This document shows positions 13,501 to 26,499 of a stretch of DNA of 64,000 nucleotides, piece by piece; position 1 is the stretch's first letter, and each line of letters begins with the position of its first letter. Both the position numbers and the translations under genes were made by a program. The DNA comes from Impatiens glandulifera (taxonomy: Eukaryota; Streptophyta; Magnoliopsida; Ericales; Balsaminaceae), in NCBI RefSeq assembly GCF_907164915.1, contig NC_061864.1:6407389-6471388 (forward strand), read 5' to 3'. The notes beneath the pieces are model-generated. The model was not told the DNA's origin. It ran no database searches and was given only the letters and a program-made list of their open reading frames with translations.

Positions 13501-14345
13501 TAATGTTAGTAATGCTATTTTAGAGAAAGCTCTAATAAATACAAAATATATGTCATACGGAATTAGAAAAGAAATTTGACACATTATTGGTAATAAAGTC
13601 AGAAACAATATACGTTATGAAATTGAACATTATGCAGAATTTCATCGCATGTTTTATTTCTGACCATGTTATCAATAATGTGCGTAAAATTTCTTTTTTA
13701 ACTTCGTGTGACTTATATTTACATTTTTTTTAGCTTTTTCTAAAATAATATTACATGTACTAATATTTTATTTTCCAAAAAAAAATTTAAATTTCAATAG
13801 AATTACCACGATTTTGAGAATATAAAGATTTATCATGACCTCTTAATCCACATGCTTGCAAATTTAGCACACTCTCAATTGTTCTGCAAATCTTAATCGA
13901 TTCTTTTGAATTTGTTCAGAAGATTCTCGATTTATGATTTTATATATTTATTAAATCAACAACAAAATTTGAAGATTCATTGTGCACTGAGTTAGAACAC
14001 CCTTCGTGAGACAAATATGTACACTTAACTCCATATTAACACTTTTTCAACTTCTTAACCTTCAACTATAATGCAAATTGTTGAGATTTTCCGAATACAA
14101 TAATTTACACTATTATAGTTTTATATGAAATTTGAAGTAAGGACTTTCGACTGAAATACAAAGTAATTATCTGAAATTGAATTGAAAATGTTCTCATATA
14201 AAAAATAAAAAATATATAGTAAGAGTATCTGTTAGATAATAAAATGGAACTCATTCAAGATTGGTTCTAACATTCTCAAAAACCTAAAATTTGTTAAGAC
14301 TAACATTGACACATGAATGTTCTAGTTTTAATAATCTACGATTAT
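10535..14345. mobile_element. Large imperfect palindrome (foldback element), left arm interrupted
   Basis: The right arm, about 13640-14345, is an imperfect reverse complement of two separated left pieces. The inner left arm (about 13150-13625) pairs with 13640-14095. The outer left arm (about 10540-10815) pairs with about 14110-14345. Shared marks include TTAGTCTTAACAAA, TTTTTGAGAATGTTAG, CCATTTTATTAT and TATATGAGAACAT on the outer arms. Inner arms share CAAAAGAATCGATTAAG and CAACAACAAAATTTGAAGA type words. The centre, near 13635, has almost no spacer. Arms are visibly diverged. No open frame of note lies inside. The 2.3 kb between the left pieces looks inserted, unless the right arm lost the matching part. 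Confidence 0.7.
11385..12190. repeat. Minisatellite, about 50-58-base units, in two blocks
   Basis: Units follow the pattern ATAAAACTTACCATAAATAA, then TAGACAATAATATTCAAATA, then TTTTAATAT. About seven copies lie at 11385-11760 and about four at 11877-12070. Some units alternate between two subtypes (ATCGATTG versus ATAGACAA). A unique stretch after each block, ending GATGAATACATTGTCTA, is also duplicated (about 11760-11865 and 12070-12187). A block of roughly 300 bases was therefore copied in tandem on top of the short repeats. The whole region lies inside the interruption of the large palindrome. Confidence 0.85.
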
Positions 14346-14981
14346 AACAATGTTACGGTTAGAAGTTTCACATTTTGGGCCACGGGCTACAGTCCAACGT
14401 AGATCCGCGATCCGCCCTTGACCACCATTTCCGAAAATTCTTACCCTGTAGTGCTGCCAATTAAATATATCAACTCAATTATACATTGTTAATGGCACTA
14501 TTATATTTATCAGTACATTTGTGATTTACCTAAGTATTTATTGTTAGATGTTTGTATTTTAATTTTAACTTTCAATTAAAGTCCAACTGAAGCTTGTTGC
14601 TCTTTTTAACATTTTCTCAAACAATTACTTCTTGATCTTAATTCACTATACTTGAGCATAATCTGCATGAAAATTAGTATATCAACACTAGTGCTGTTTT
14701 TCTCCCATTTCATCCTTCAAATGTTGCTCAACTTGCAAGTTTCTTGGCTTCAAATAAATCCATCCTCAGTCGATAAATTTGTATGAAATATTATCTGTCA
14801 CCATCAACCGTATAAATCCATTTATTTTTTTAACATGATGTTAATAAGTTTCACTTTATTGAAAAAATTGACACTGCAATGCAGTGGACATCACAGAATA
14901 TGCTCAATTCAGTTCTTTACTGTCCAAGTAAGGTTCAAGAATCTGTTCATATGGTGAGATTTCTCCAAACTGCAACTTTGA

Positions 14982-15711
14982 GCAGATGCTTCTCCGGCAG
15001 ATGTTGGTTCTATTAAGAACCAAATGCACATGTTTCCTCTCTTGGAAGTAAACATTTCTGTGATGAAGGATACTTTGCTTCTTGGAGATATTGAACCTGA
15101 ACCTTGTTCACAAGTAAGTGGGGTGTACCTGCTAGTGGAAATGAGCTTTTAGGTTATGTTTACATTTACATCTCAGAGCATGTCTTGATTCTTGAATCAA
15201 GGGGTTTCAGCAGACCAGGGCTTTGAAGTTGATGCTTAAGTCTTAAGCTTTTCTGTGGAAATTGATTTGTTAAGCATCATTAGGTACTCATATATTCTAG
15301 AAAGATTTTCATTGCGAAAAGGAATAGCAGATGAAAATTTTCTTTCTCCAGCTATCCCTTGGGCTTTTGAGACAATCCAATTTCTTGTTAATGCCATTTA
15401 CCATTGTTTTGATTTTGAAGTTTTTTCTTTTAATTTCCAAGGAGTCTGCCAACAAGGATATGAGTAGTTGCTTTTTAAGGCTACAGAATCTGAGAATTTC
15501 AATGATTTTATTGTTGTTCATGATCTCACTCTAGCCGATGACTTGTTCAAATAATCACTACCACTTCCTACATTTAATAATGAACCAGTAAGCCCTATTA
15601 CTATTCTTGATGAAATAGTAGAAGTGTTGAAACTAGAGCCTCATGCTGCATTGGATGACATGGATTTATATTGCCAATTTCTTGAAGAAGGTTATAGCAA
15701 CAAAGATAGCT
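14982..15711 (+). pseudogene. Remnant of a SHOC1-like meiotic crossover gene
   Basis: Two coding-like pieces remain. The first, 14982-15113, reads 44 codons without a stop, includes FPLLEV and DIEPEP, and ends at a perfect GTAAGT donor. The second, about 15492-15711, reads ENFNDFIVVHDLTLADDLFK, then an in-frame TAA at 15552-15554, then SLPLPTF and ILDEIVEVLKLEPH up to CQFLEEGY. The order FPLLEV, then FDELVV, TDD-FKSLP and LEE, is that of Arabidopsis SHOC1 as I recall it. SHOC1 is an XPF-like protein of about 1,600 residues needed for class I crossovers. Here only about 120 codons survive, with a stop and no start, so this is a relic. It lies beside the NT-C2 gene, whose Arabidopsis counterpart neighbours SHOC1. 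Confidence 0.6.
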
Positions 15712-16409
15712 TTTTTTCTTTCATTTTTTGTTACTTGATTAAGTGGGTGGTGGTGGATTGTTGCGCTAGCCTCCCAAAGGATTAGTCGAGTTGCACACAA
15801 GTGGGCTCGGATGCCCTGGTATCACAAAAATAATAATCAGTGATAACTTTTCTTTTTGCTAAAAAAAAATGCTGGTCATAAATGATTACAGCATATATTC
15901 TGTATATAGTTTTCTTAATGATGAGAAAAAAGTCCATAGATATTATTTCCTTTTGTGATAATTCAAAAGGGTTGAAGATAGAGGAAAACAAGGAATCTTT
16001 GACAATAAATGCTTAAAGTTTTCAACTGAAAGTGTTTTTACTGGGAAGACTGCTGCCAGTATGTTGAAAGGAAAAGGGAAAAAACTTACCAAATTCACAT
16101 TCTGTGCTGCCTTCCTTGTCAAAATCAACTCACCAAATTCATGACAACAACTCTTAAATTCAATGAAGGCTTCAGAGAATATCTGTGAACCTGTTGGAAC
16201 TGTTTTGCAGACATCGATGTATTGTGACAGTGAACAATAAGAGTTTAATGAAATAGAAGAATTTTGGGGGTGAATGTGTCACTAATATACAAGGTATATT
16301 TTGTTTATGACTTGGAAAAAGGGAGATCTTGAATTCATAATCCAAAAACTTCCATGTCCTGGTGTTGGCATTGCTCTATAATTCCTGAATGACTTCTTCT
16401 GTGTAACTG

Positions 16410-19400
16410 CTAGTTCTTCTTTCGATTCTTCAGGTTACGTAAAGTCATTACCAGTTGTTGACGCTCACCTTCAACCTCTGCAAATTTGAGGCTTATCTCT
16501 GAATATCTCTCTTGCATTTCTTTCAACTCTCTGTCCGAACTCATATTTTTTTCCTTGAGCTGTGCAACTTCTTGTAGCAGGTTGACCTCTTTTCCAGAAT
16601 GTGTTTCTGGTTTACTGTGAAATACAGCAAGTTCATTATCATATAATCTCAATATTATAGAATGTTAACACTTTGAAGGAAAAGGCAAATGATAGAGAGA
16701 AAGTTCAGAATTTGAGAAAATACCTTTGCATGGATTTATTGGCAGTGTGCTCTGTACCGCCCATCATTAGATTTTGTAAATCAAAATCTCTAGTGTCTGC
16801 AGCAACATTCTCAGCACTTCCTGAATCATGAAACTGAGGAGAATATTTCCCATAGTAAGTTTCAGTTTGATGAATATAAATGGAAGATCTTTGATTACCC
16901 AAAGTTCTTTTATTTTGTAGGTATGTCCCATCTAGAATTTGCAGAACTTATTTTGAGAATTGCCTATATTGTGTTGTTTTATCAAAGTTTGAAAAGACAA
17001 TACACTTCATATATATAGGTCTTTATGCTTTTAGGTTCTGAATGATCTTTTATAGTACTTGAGATAGTTTCTAGAGATATTTGTCAAAACTGTTTGGAAA
17101 AGTTTTTCATCTAATTGTATCACTCTTCTTTATTTGAAAGATGGAATAAACTTGATGATCATCTGGCTTTGATCCATGACAAGGATTCGAGGAAGTAAGG
17201 GTCATAAACTTTTCATCAAGTTTAGTATGAAATACATTTATGAACTTTGCAGACAATTGAATAAAGTAGATATATGCATTGCATTTTACATCTGACCCTT
17301 TTAATTGGAGTTGAATGCTTATGTCAAGTGAATTTATTGCCATACTAACCTTAGTGATTGTCTTTTCCTTTTCCTGCACATAAGATTCTAATCTGAAAAC
17401 TTCTTTCTTGAGGTTTTCATTCTTCAGTTCCTCTTCAGCTAATCGATGCTTGAGCTGACTATGCTGAATTTGGTGTGCTTCTATGTCTGACAGTAATTTT
17501 TTTATCCTCAGCTTGTTTACATCCTTTAAAGACCTTGCTGCTTCTGATTCCACTGCCACTTTTTGTGCTTCCTTTCTCATTAAATCAAGTTCTCTTTCGA
17601 GCTTTTTTCTTTCATCATTCCAACTTTGCACATCCAATGATTTCTTAATATGCTCTGTTCCATTTCTGCTTTGACCTTCCTTGACTCTTCCCATCTCATC
17701 TCTTAGTATTTGACTTTCCAATGAGAAAGCTTTCTTAATTTCTTCCACATGCCTCTGTAGATTCTCAATTTGCACACACTTTTCTTTGAGTTCCTCGTTC
17801 ATCTCATCTAGTTGTTTTGTTTTTGCATTTGTTTCATTCGAAAAATCTTGAAGCTGTAAAGCAAACTTCTCATCGACACGCCTTAGTTCTTTATTAGCCT
17901 TTTGCAGCATTTCTTCCAGAACCTCTTTCTGCAGCCGTAGATCGTTGGCTTCTGTAACTGCTTTGGTGGCCAATTTTTCATTCTCATCCAACTTTGTTTC
18001 CATTCCGAGAGAAATTTTTCTGAACTCCTCTTGGATTCTCTGTGCTGTGATGACATTATTCATTTTGTTCTTTCTCATGACATCCTCTGCATTGATAGCC
18101 CTCTGTTCTTGCTCAACTTTAGCATGTGTCATGCCTTCTAGGGCTTCCTCAAATACTTGTGTCTGCTTTATGAGTTCTTTCTCCATCTCTTTTACCTGGT
18201 TTTGCAGCTCACTAATGGTACTCGAAGATACCGACAATTCCAGTGCCTGTTTCTTGTTTCTTTTCTCCAATCTTTCCACCTCAAGTGCATAATCCTCTAT
18301 AGTTTTCAAATATTTTAAGCACTCATTCTGCATCTTGACTTCCTCTACTGAGTTCTGCTCCAAATTTTGGGATTTTTCTAGGTTTTCTTTCTTCAAAGCT
18401 TCATATTCCATTACAAGCTTCTCCTTTTGCAGCTTTATCTCTACTCTGTCTCTCTTACATTCTTCCATTTCAATATGTAAGTCTAAAATTTTCTGTTTTA
18501 GAAAATCTACCCCGTCAGAAGGAGAAGCATCTTCAAATATGCTTCTGGATTTTGTTTTTGCATAGAGATCAGAAATGTCATCATTTTTCTGCATCAAAAT
18601 CTCTTCAACGTCTCTTAGTGCAAGAACAAATTTAGAGTTGGAGTCTTCAGTTTTCTTTATCTTCAATCTCAACTTGCTATTCATGTCCTTTTCATTATTT
18701 AACTCTTTCCTTAATTTGTCTAACAGAATTTTTGAATTCCCAACCTCCATTTGTAACGACACTTCCTTATCACTGCTTCTGTTCAGCATGGTCCTCAACT
18801 GGTCAGCTTCTTCTATTAGTGTATGTCTTTCTTCTTTCAGGCTGGCAACACGTCTTGATAGGTCAAGTCCCCTTTTACCTTCTTTTACAATTTGCTTCCG
18901 CAGAGCCTGCACTTCAAGATCCGTCACTTCTGCCTGCCTTTGTAACCTAGAAGTTCCTGTTTCATGTCTCTCAACAATCCCATCAGATGCTCTTGTAATC
19001 GTCTCTTCGAGTAACATCTCCTCAGGACTGTTAATGGAGTCAAAAGTACTTCCATCAGATGCTGAACCCATTGAACAATCAGTGTTTGATCTCTGATGCA
19101 TGTGGTTCGATGTTGCATACAGAGAAGTATGATCTTCATATTGAGGATTTGTCAAGCTTCTACCATGTTCTTCATTTCTAGTTTCCTGTCAAAGTGTCAC
19201 AACTGTTGCTTATGCTAACTTGTCTTTCTATCCATGCAGGTATTTGTTCTCATCTTGTTACATTTTTCTGGACAAAATGCTGCTGATAGTGAAAAACAAT
19301 TTTAGATTAAAACATACCTCAATCAAATTGTAAGTTGCATTTCCATCAGTATCTTGGTTCTGTCTCTCCACCATTGCAGCTTCATTTTCTTTAATGCATC

Positions 19401-20232
19401 TGAAGATCAATAATGAATGTTGTTGGCATTATTATTTTAAAAATGAAAATTCCATTAAAATCATAGCCAACGCTGACATAAGAGAATAAGAATTAATTGA
19501 GTCATTATCACCTCTGATCACTGTGTCCTTGCATTTTCTGAATTGTGACCTGCCCAAAAATAGATATGTAACCATTAACTTGATGTGTATGATGAAGAAG
19601 GACAAAGGGTTTGGTGCTACTCTACTACTTACATGCAAAATTGCTGAAATTTCTTCATGGTTGTATCCATAAAGGGACAATGAGACCAAGAGAGGCTTAT
19701 CTTCCTCTAAAAAATCTGCAAAGTTTAGACAGGCTGATCCCAGGAAACCTGATTTGGATGATCCCTGCAGGATCCTTTATGCATTAGAGACCGACCATCT
19801 GAATAATAAGGTGAAATGAAATGTCAGAGTGATCTGAGACTTACTGTTGACAAGACAAAATGGTAAGCCTTCTCATTAATCCTTCCTGTTTCTGCTTCCC
19901 TTGTTAGTTTTACTGTTTCATAAACGGGACTTTCCCAGTAACATGATCCATCCACAATTTCAGCTTTCTCCAGCTTTACTGTTGGCTTACCTATATCAGC
20001 TGGAACTAGAGATATAGTGATCGATTTTGCCTTCAATTTCGGCACCTACTCTCATTATTATTATTACAGGGTATCATCCAGGTGAGTTTATCTCTTGTCA
20101 GATCATCAATATAGGAAATTTGCAACAACATTTTCATACTATATACATACATACCTGAGTTGCCTGAAACTGCAACTTGAAAACTGCTTTGATCTTGTTC
20201 TTTTCGCTTCTCCATCTTGTTGGCTTAAACAT
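16410..20232 (-). CDS. NT-C2 domain coiled-coil protein (myosin-related/USO1-like family)
   Basis: Exons read from the right: 20155-20232, 19845-20045, 19633-19764, 19512-19549, 19318-19399, 17350-19185, then about 16724-16931 and 16410-16614. The first six join in phase. Residues 1 to about 150 form an NT-C2 domain (EEIG1/EHBP1 type), starting MFKPTRWRSEKNK and containing ITISLVPADIGKPTVKLEKA and LSLYGYNHEEI. The large sixth exon of 612 codons is a long heptad coiled coil. The last exon carries the conserved tail KEMQERYSEISLKFAEVEGE and RNLKN. Such proteins are thought to tether membranes or cytoskeleton. The exact role is unknown. The join between 17350 and 16931 does not close in phase, and the usual segment near LLEGQIKLKE is not found, so an exon may be missed or lost. 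Confidence 0.85.
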
Positions 20233-22171
20233 TTTTAGTTCAACTTTTTAAGCCTCTTAGGTCTTACCACATGAACTTCATGACTTGTTTCCTTCCTTCC
20301 TCAAGATGACAGATAATAATGCCGTTGATCCTTACTCACTACCATAAATGATCCCATGAAAGGAAATAATGAGAGGGTACTTGGTAGTTAGAGAGTATAT
20401 AATAATAATAATAATAAAATAATCTGTAAACACAGAAGACTGGCCCAGTTTATTAATTACCCACTCTTTCCTAGCTAGGAATCTGATTCGTTGCTTCATC
20501 TGGACTCTGGAGGATGGATGGATGGATGGATGGATGGAGTAGATTTACAGATTCATTAAATAAACTTATACCTAACCAATAAAACAAGAAAGCTTCTTTA
20601 TAATTCTGATACTAGTTTTTGGTTAAACCTTCATCTAATAAGAACCCTAAATTACACAAGATAAATAAATAAATCTAATGAATTTATAAATACATATACA
20701 TGATTAGACCTAACATATCCTTAATGTTGTGTTGTTAATTTCTGTAAAGACCTAGATCTGGAATCCTTTTTATAATTGTTATGTTGGCAAATGCCAACTC
20801 ATATAATAAATTAGTTAGTCATTATTGCTGGACATGGTTGTATGGTGTCCGGAAATAGTATTCCCCGGCGGCTCACGAGAAACCACGTGCTCTCTGTCTT
20901 GTGAATAATATAAAACATTATCAATATAGGTTATAAATAAAACTTGTACAGTGTGTTACTATTACTACATTTGGAAGTGCGTGGTGTTTCGATAATGGTT
21001 AAGTTGTGTATGTTTAGTCAACTGCAGATCTACTCTAGTCTATTATACTCTGTTTTTCCATATTTTAAAGAGAAATTAGAAAAACAATAAAAGAAAATAT
21101 TAAGGGTACCCTTCTAAGTTCTATGGGCATAAAGTGAAGAATCATAGTTGGTCTTCTACTCTCCCCCTGGCATAAAGAGCCCACAAATAATAATGGACTT
21201 AAGTAACATGGGCCAACTTTGAGCTCGTCTACAAGTTTTCTCATCCTTGTTTTTTTCCTTGGAAATAATATGCATACTCATAAAGAGGTTCTTCGTAGGT
21301 CATGGAGAATAACTTTAGATGAATGACTAAAGATGAGAGGCATCTTTTTGTGTGTTGCGATCTAATATTGGAAGTTCAAGGAAATTCCTTTTAGGTTTAT
21401 AAGAAGGGTATCAGTGTGACTATAAAGATACCAACTTGAATCTCATTTAAGGGCTGATTATGGTTTTTGGTTGGTTGGTGAGACTGGATGCGTGTAACTT
21501 TCTTGGACACATCTTTAAAAAGGCAAACTTGGGTGTAACAATGATTATCTTATATTACAAACTTCATTATAAAATTCTCATCCTTGTACACTATGGATAT
21601 ATGAAGCATAAAGATGGTAGATGAAACAGTAAGATGACAGGGTTTCATCTAATATGACAATCAAGAACCATTTTTTAACTGACAATTTCCTCAATTTCCC
21701 CCCTATTTTTGGGAGTTTCCATATCTAATAAGACCCCACTATTGTGTATCTATTCAACATTATCATTTAGTCTGAATGCCAACTACTGACAAAAGAGAGG
21801 AAATCGGACATAATATCCTATGAATTATGTTAAAATTTTGGTTCTTAGTTGTCCTACTAGATGGAACTCCAAATTCTTAATATTTTAGACATCATTGACA
21901 AAATGGGTTGTGTAAAAGCTTGTCATCCAGTGAAGAATGGGAATTTGCAAACGAAACTAGGAAAGTTAAACGTTATTTTACAATGGGAAAGAAATATTAA
22001 TTTGGAAATACACTCTTATCTAACGGTCAACGACAAGAGACAGATAGATGGAGATGGAGGGGTATCAGAATTTGACCAGATGTTGAAAAGTAGACAGTTT
22101 TATTTAAGAGACAGATTATAATGGTGCGACATAAAATAGCCAATAGAGAAGAGAGAGAGAGAATTAAAGAA
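20233..22171. other. Divergent promoter region between the NT-C2 and b561 genes
   Basis: About 1.9 kb separates two genes transcribed away from each other. It contains a GGAT tetranucleotide microsatellite at about 20512-20537 and (TAA)n at about 20400-20417. Between 21240 and 21660 the base composition is more even, but I find no open frame that resembles a known protein. Confidence 0.5.
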
Positions 22172-23920
22172 ATGGGTGGAGCACTTAAGGCACTGCATGT
22201 GTCGATGATTGCACATGTACTGGCCGTAGCCGGCACTGTTATGGTTCTCGTCTGGTGCATACATTTCAGGGGAGGCTTAGCCTGGGAATCTACAAACAAA
22301 GCTCTTATCTTCAATGTAAGTCTTCTTTTTTTATATATTGAAATCTATTCTCTTCTCTTCTATTTGAATCTCCATTTTTTATGTATTCTTTCCTCTTTCA
22401 TCTATCTTTTGGTTGTTGAAACTTTGGTGGGTTATATTTTGCATCCATGATCCAACAGCTTTCATCAGTCTAAAAATGTTCGAAGCTGTTGTTTATTATC
22501 CACTGAATTTTGATGTCATTTATATGACCTTCTTTTGCAAGCTAATAGCTTTTCTTTCATAAATAACTAGAAAAAACAACTCTTATAAGATGATAGTAAT
22601 TTGAGTACTCGATCATCTGAATCCATTGTAGTTTTTTCAAGGTGTATAAATGTTTCAATTGTTCTCAAATTTAAACAAAATGTCAGTTTAATGTTTGTTT
22701 GTTTTTTTGGCTGAGGGTCATGCTAGCCAGCACAATAAAACCGGTCACACAAAAAAAAAATAACAAGCCAAATATAATATTGCCATTTTTTGGTTTCAGG
22801 ACCAAACAAAGTGCTAATAAATGGTCTTTGAAATGCCTTGTGTCCTTATAATAAGTATTTGTTGTGATTTAACATTGTTTTCTTTTTTTGTGTTTTGGGG
22901 TCCTTCTCAGATTCATCCAGTTTTGATGTTGATTGGGTTGATCATTCTTGGTGGTGAAGGTATATTTTTGTATCTATATATATATTTATTCAATTACATG
23001 CCTGTTATTGTTTCTGGTTCTTTGCAGCCATAATGAGCTACAGGGCTTTAGCTCTGAAGAAAGAAACCAAGAAACTAATCCATCTTCTTCTACATGGGAT
23101 AGCTCTCATGCTTGGCATTATTGGTATTTACGCTGCTTTTAAGTATCACAATGAGAGCAACATTGCCAATTTATACAGCTCCCACTCGTGGTTTGGACTT
23201 GTAGTCATTATCCTCTATGGTCTTCAGGTACCTACTCTATTCTGGAATCTGGATGTACATCCAAATAACATAAGATTACTTGGCAGTTTTTAAAACAAAA
23301 TATTACTATTGTCAAGTATCTAGTCTAGATGTGGATTCATATAATATGAGAGATTACTTAGTAAAACAAATTTAGGTATAATGTCAATATTCTTTATAAA
23401 AAAAAAAAGGAACAAAAATATATGTTTACAGTGGGATTTGAAACCACGCCCTTTCGGACCAGAACCTTAATCTGGCGCCTTAGACCAACTCGGCCATATC
23501 AACTTTATGTTATAATAATAATTTAGTATGTATATATATATATATTATTAATATTATAAATATTATTTATTTTCTTTTTAAAGTGACGTTTTTTTATTAT
23601 TCAATTGGCAGTGGATATATGGATTCGTGGTGTTTTTCTATCCCGGGGCTGCTACTGGCATCAAGGCTGAGTCCCTTCCTTGGCACATGCTAGTAGGAAG
23701 TTTTGTATTCCTTTTAGCGGTTTCCACGGCTGCTCTAGGGTTTTTGGAGAAGTTAACGTTTCTCGAGAATTCTGGATTAGCCAAATTCGGACCTGAGGCC
23801 TTTCTCATCAACTTCACAGCCATTGTCACTATATTATTTGGCATATTTGTTATCCTCGTTGCTGCAGTATCTCAGCCAATTCATGAAGTGGAAGAAGATT
23901 ACAGTTACTCTGTAATTTGA
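22172..23920 (+). CDS. Cytochrome b561, transmembrane ascorbate ferrireductase
   Basis: Four exons join in phase: 22172-22315, 22911-22959, 23028-23227 and 23612-23920, giving 233 residues. The family is a six-helix membrane protein that carries electrons from cytosolic ascorbate across a membrane to monodehydroascorbate or ferric chelates. Two b-type hemes are held by four histidines, and the expected set is present: H50 (IHPVLM), H83, H117 (SHSW) and H156 (PWHM), with the family's usual spacing. An in-frame ATG 51 bases upstream, at 22121, would add 17 charged residues. I chose the start at MGGALKALH because family members begin there. It resembles the Arabidopsis ACYB-2 (CYB561A-type) member. 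Tonoplast or plasma membrane cannot be decided from sequence. An antisense tRNA gene lies in the last intron. Confidence 0.93.
23423..23503 (-). tRNA. tRNA-Leu (AAG), inside an intron on the opposite strand
   Basis: Read on the minus strand, the acceptor arm begins GTTGATA, followed by the A-box-like TGGCCGAGTTGG. The anticodon loop TTAAGGT sits between CCAGA and TCTGG, giving anticodon AAG. A class II variable arm follows, then the T arm. No intron is present. Two changes stand out against the plant tRNA-Leu(AAG) I remember. The 3' acceptor strand is TGTAAAC rather than TGTCAAC, leaving a G:A mismatch at the fourth pair. The T stem reads GTGGT against CCCAC, leaving one mismatch and altering the B box. 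It may be a weak or decaying copy. Confidence 0.85.
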
Positions 23921-24508
23921 AATTTGGTTCATACCATTTATTTCAAAACACTTTTGTATATGAATGGGAGGATAAGTAAAACACTTCTTTTGTATATGAA
24001 TGAGATAATTTTGACTACAAATATAAGGGATCAGTAGATTTAAGGCGGCTGATCAAAGGTTAGATTGTTTTTATATTCTTAGACTGAAGCACTTGAGATT
24101 AATTGGGCCTTATTCGAAAAAAAATTATTTAAATATTTTTTAAAAAAATCATCCTTACAATTTTTCCATCAACATAAAAAAATATTTTTATTAAATATTA
24201 ATATTATTTAATTCAACTTTTCGAAACCCAAAATCAATCAAATTTAGGCCTTTATCTATTTTTGGTTCATATAAAAAGTTGTTAAAAACACATCTAAGGT
24301 AGTAAAATCATTTGAGTTTTGATATGATACTTGACAAGTTTATATATGTTGAAATAACATTTAACTACATTGTCTTTGTGAAAGAAGCTCCGGCCAACAT
24401 TATAGAGATCAAGGAAAACTAGAAAGTTGAGCTCTAAAACATTAAAATCACAAATGTCAAGTCCAGTTTGATTTGGTTTGGCAGTTAACTCTAAAAAAAC
24501 ATACAAAT

Positions 24509-26326
<1,818 letters not shown>

Positions 26327-26499
26327 TCAGGGGAGAACAGAGGTTTTAGGAAGCATTTCCGAATATTATATTTCGGATCAAGACCCGACCCAATTCTCAT
26401 TCAAGTATGTGCAAAACATACATTTAGCACCTACTCTTTTGCCAAATATTCATTTTGTACTTTCAACTTTTAAGATAATTCCCTTAAAAATGATACCCA

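Noticed and set aside
17107..17349. The 81-codon extension of the coiled-coil exon past 17350
   Set aside because: The GTTAGT donor at the KEKTITK end and the downstream conserved C-terminal exons favour an intron; the extension has no coiled-coil character.
17483..19096. Plus-strand open frames of up to 173 codons rich in Ser, Phe and Leu
   Set aside because: They mirror the Lys/Glu-rich coiled-coil exon on the other strand and match no family.
21861..22121. 86-codon open frame upstream of the b561 start
   Set aside because: No similarity to a known protein, and it overlaps the probable leader of the b561 gene.
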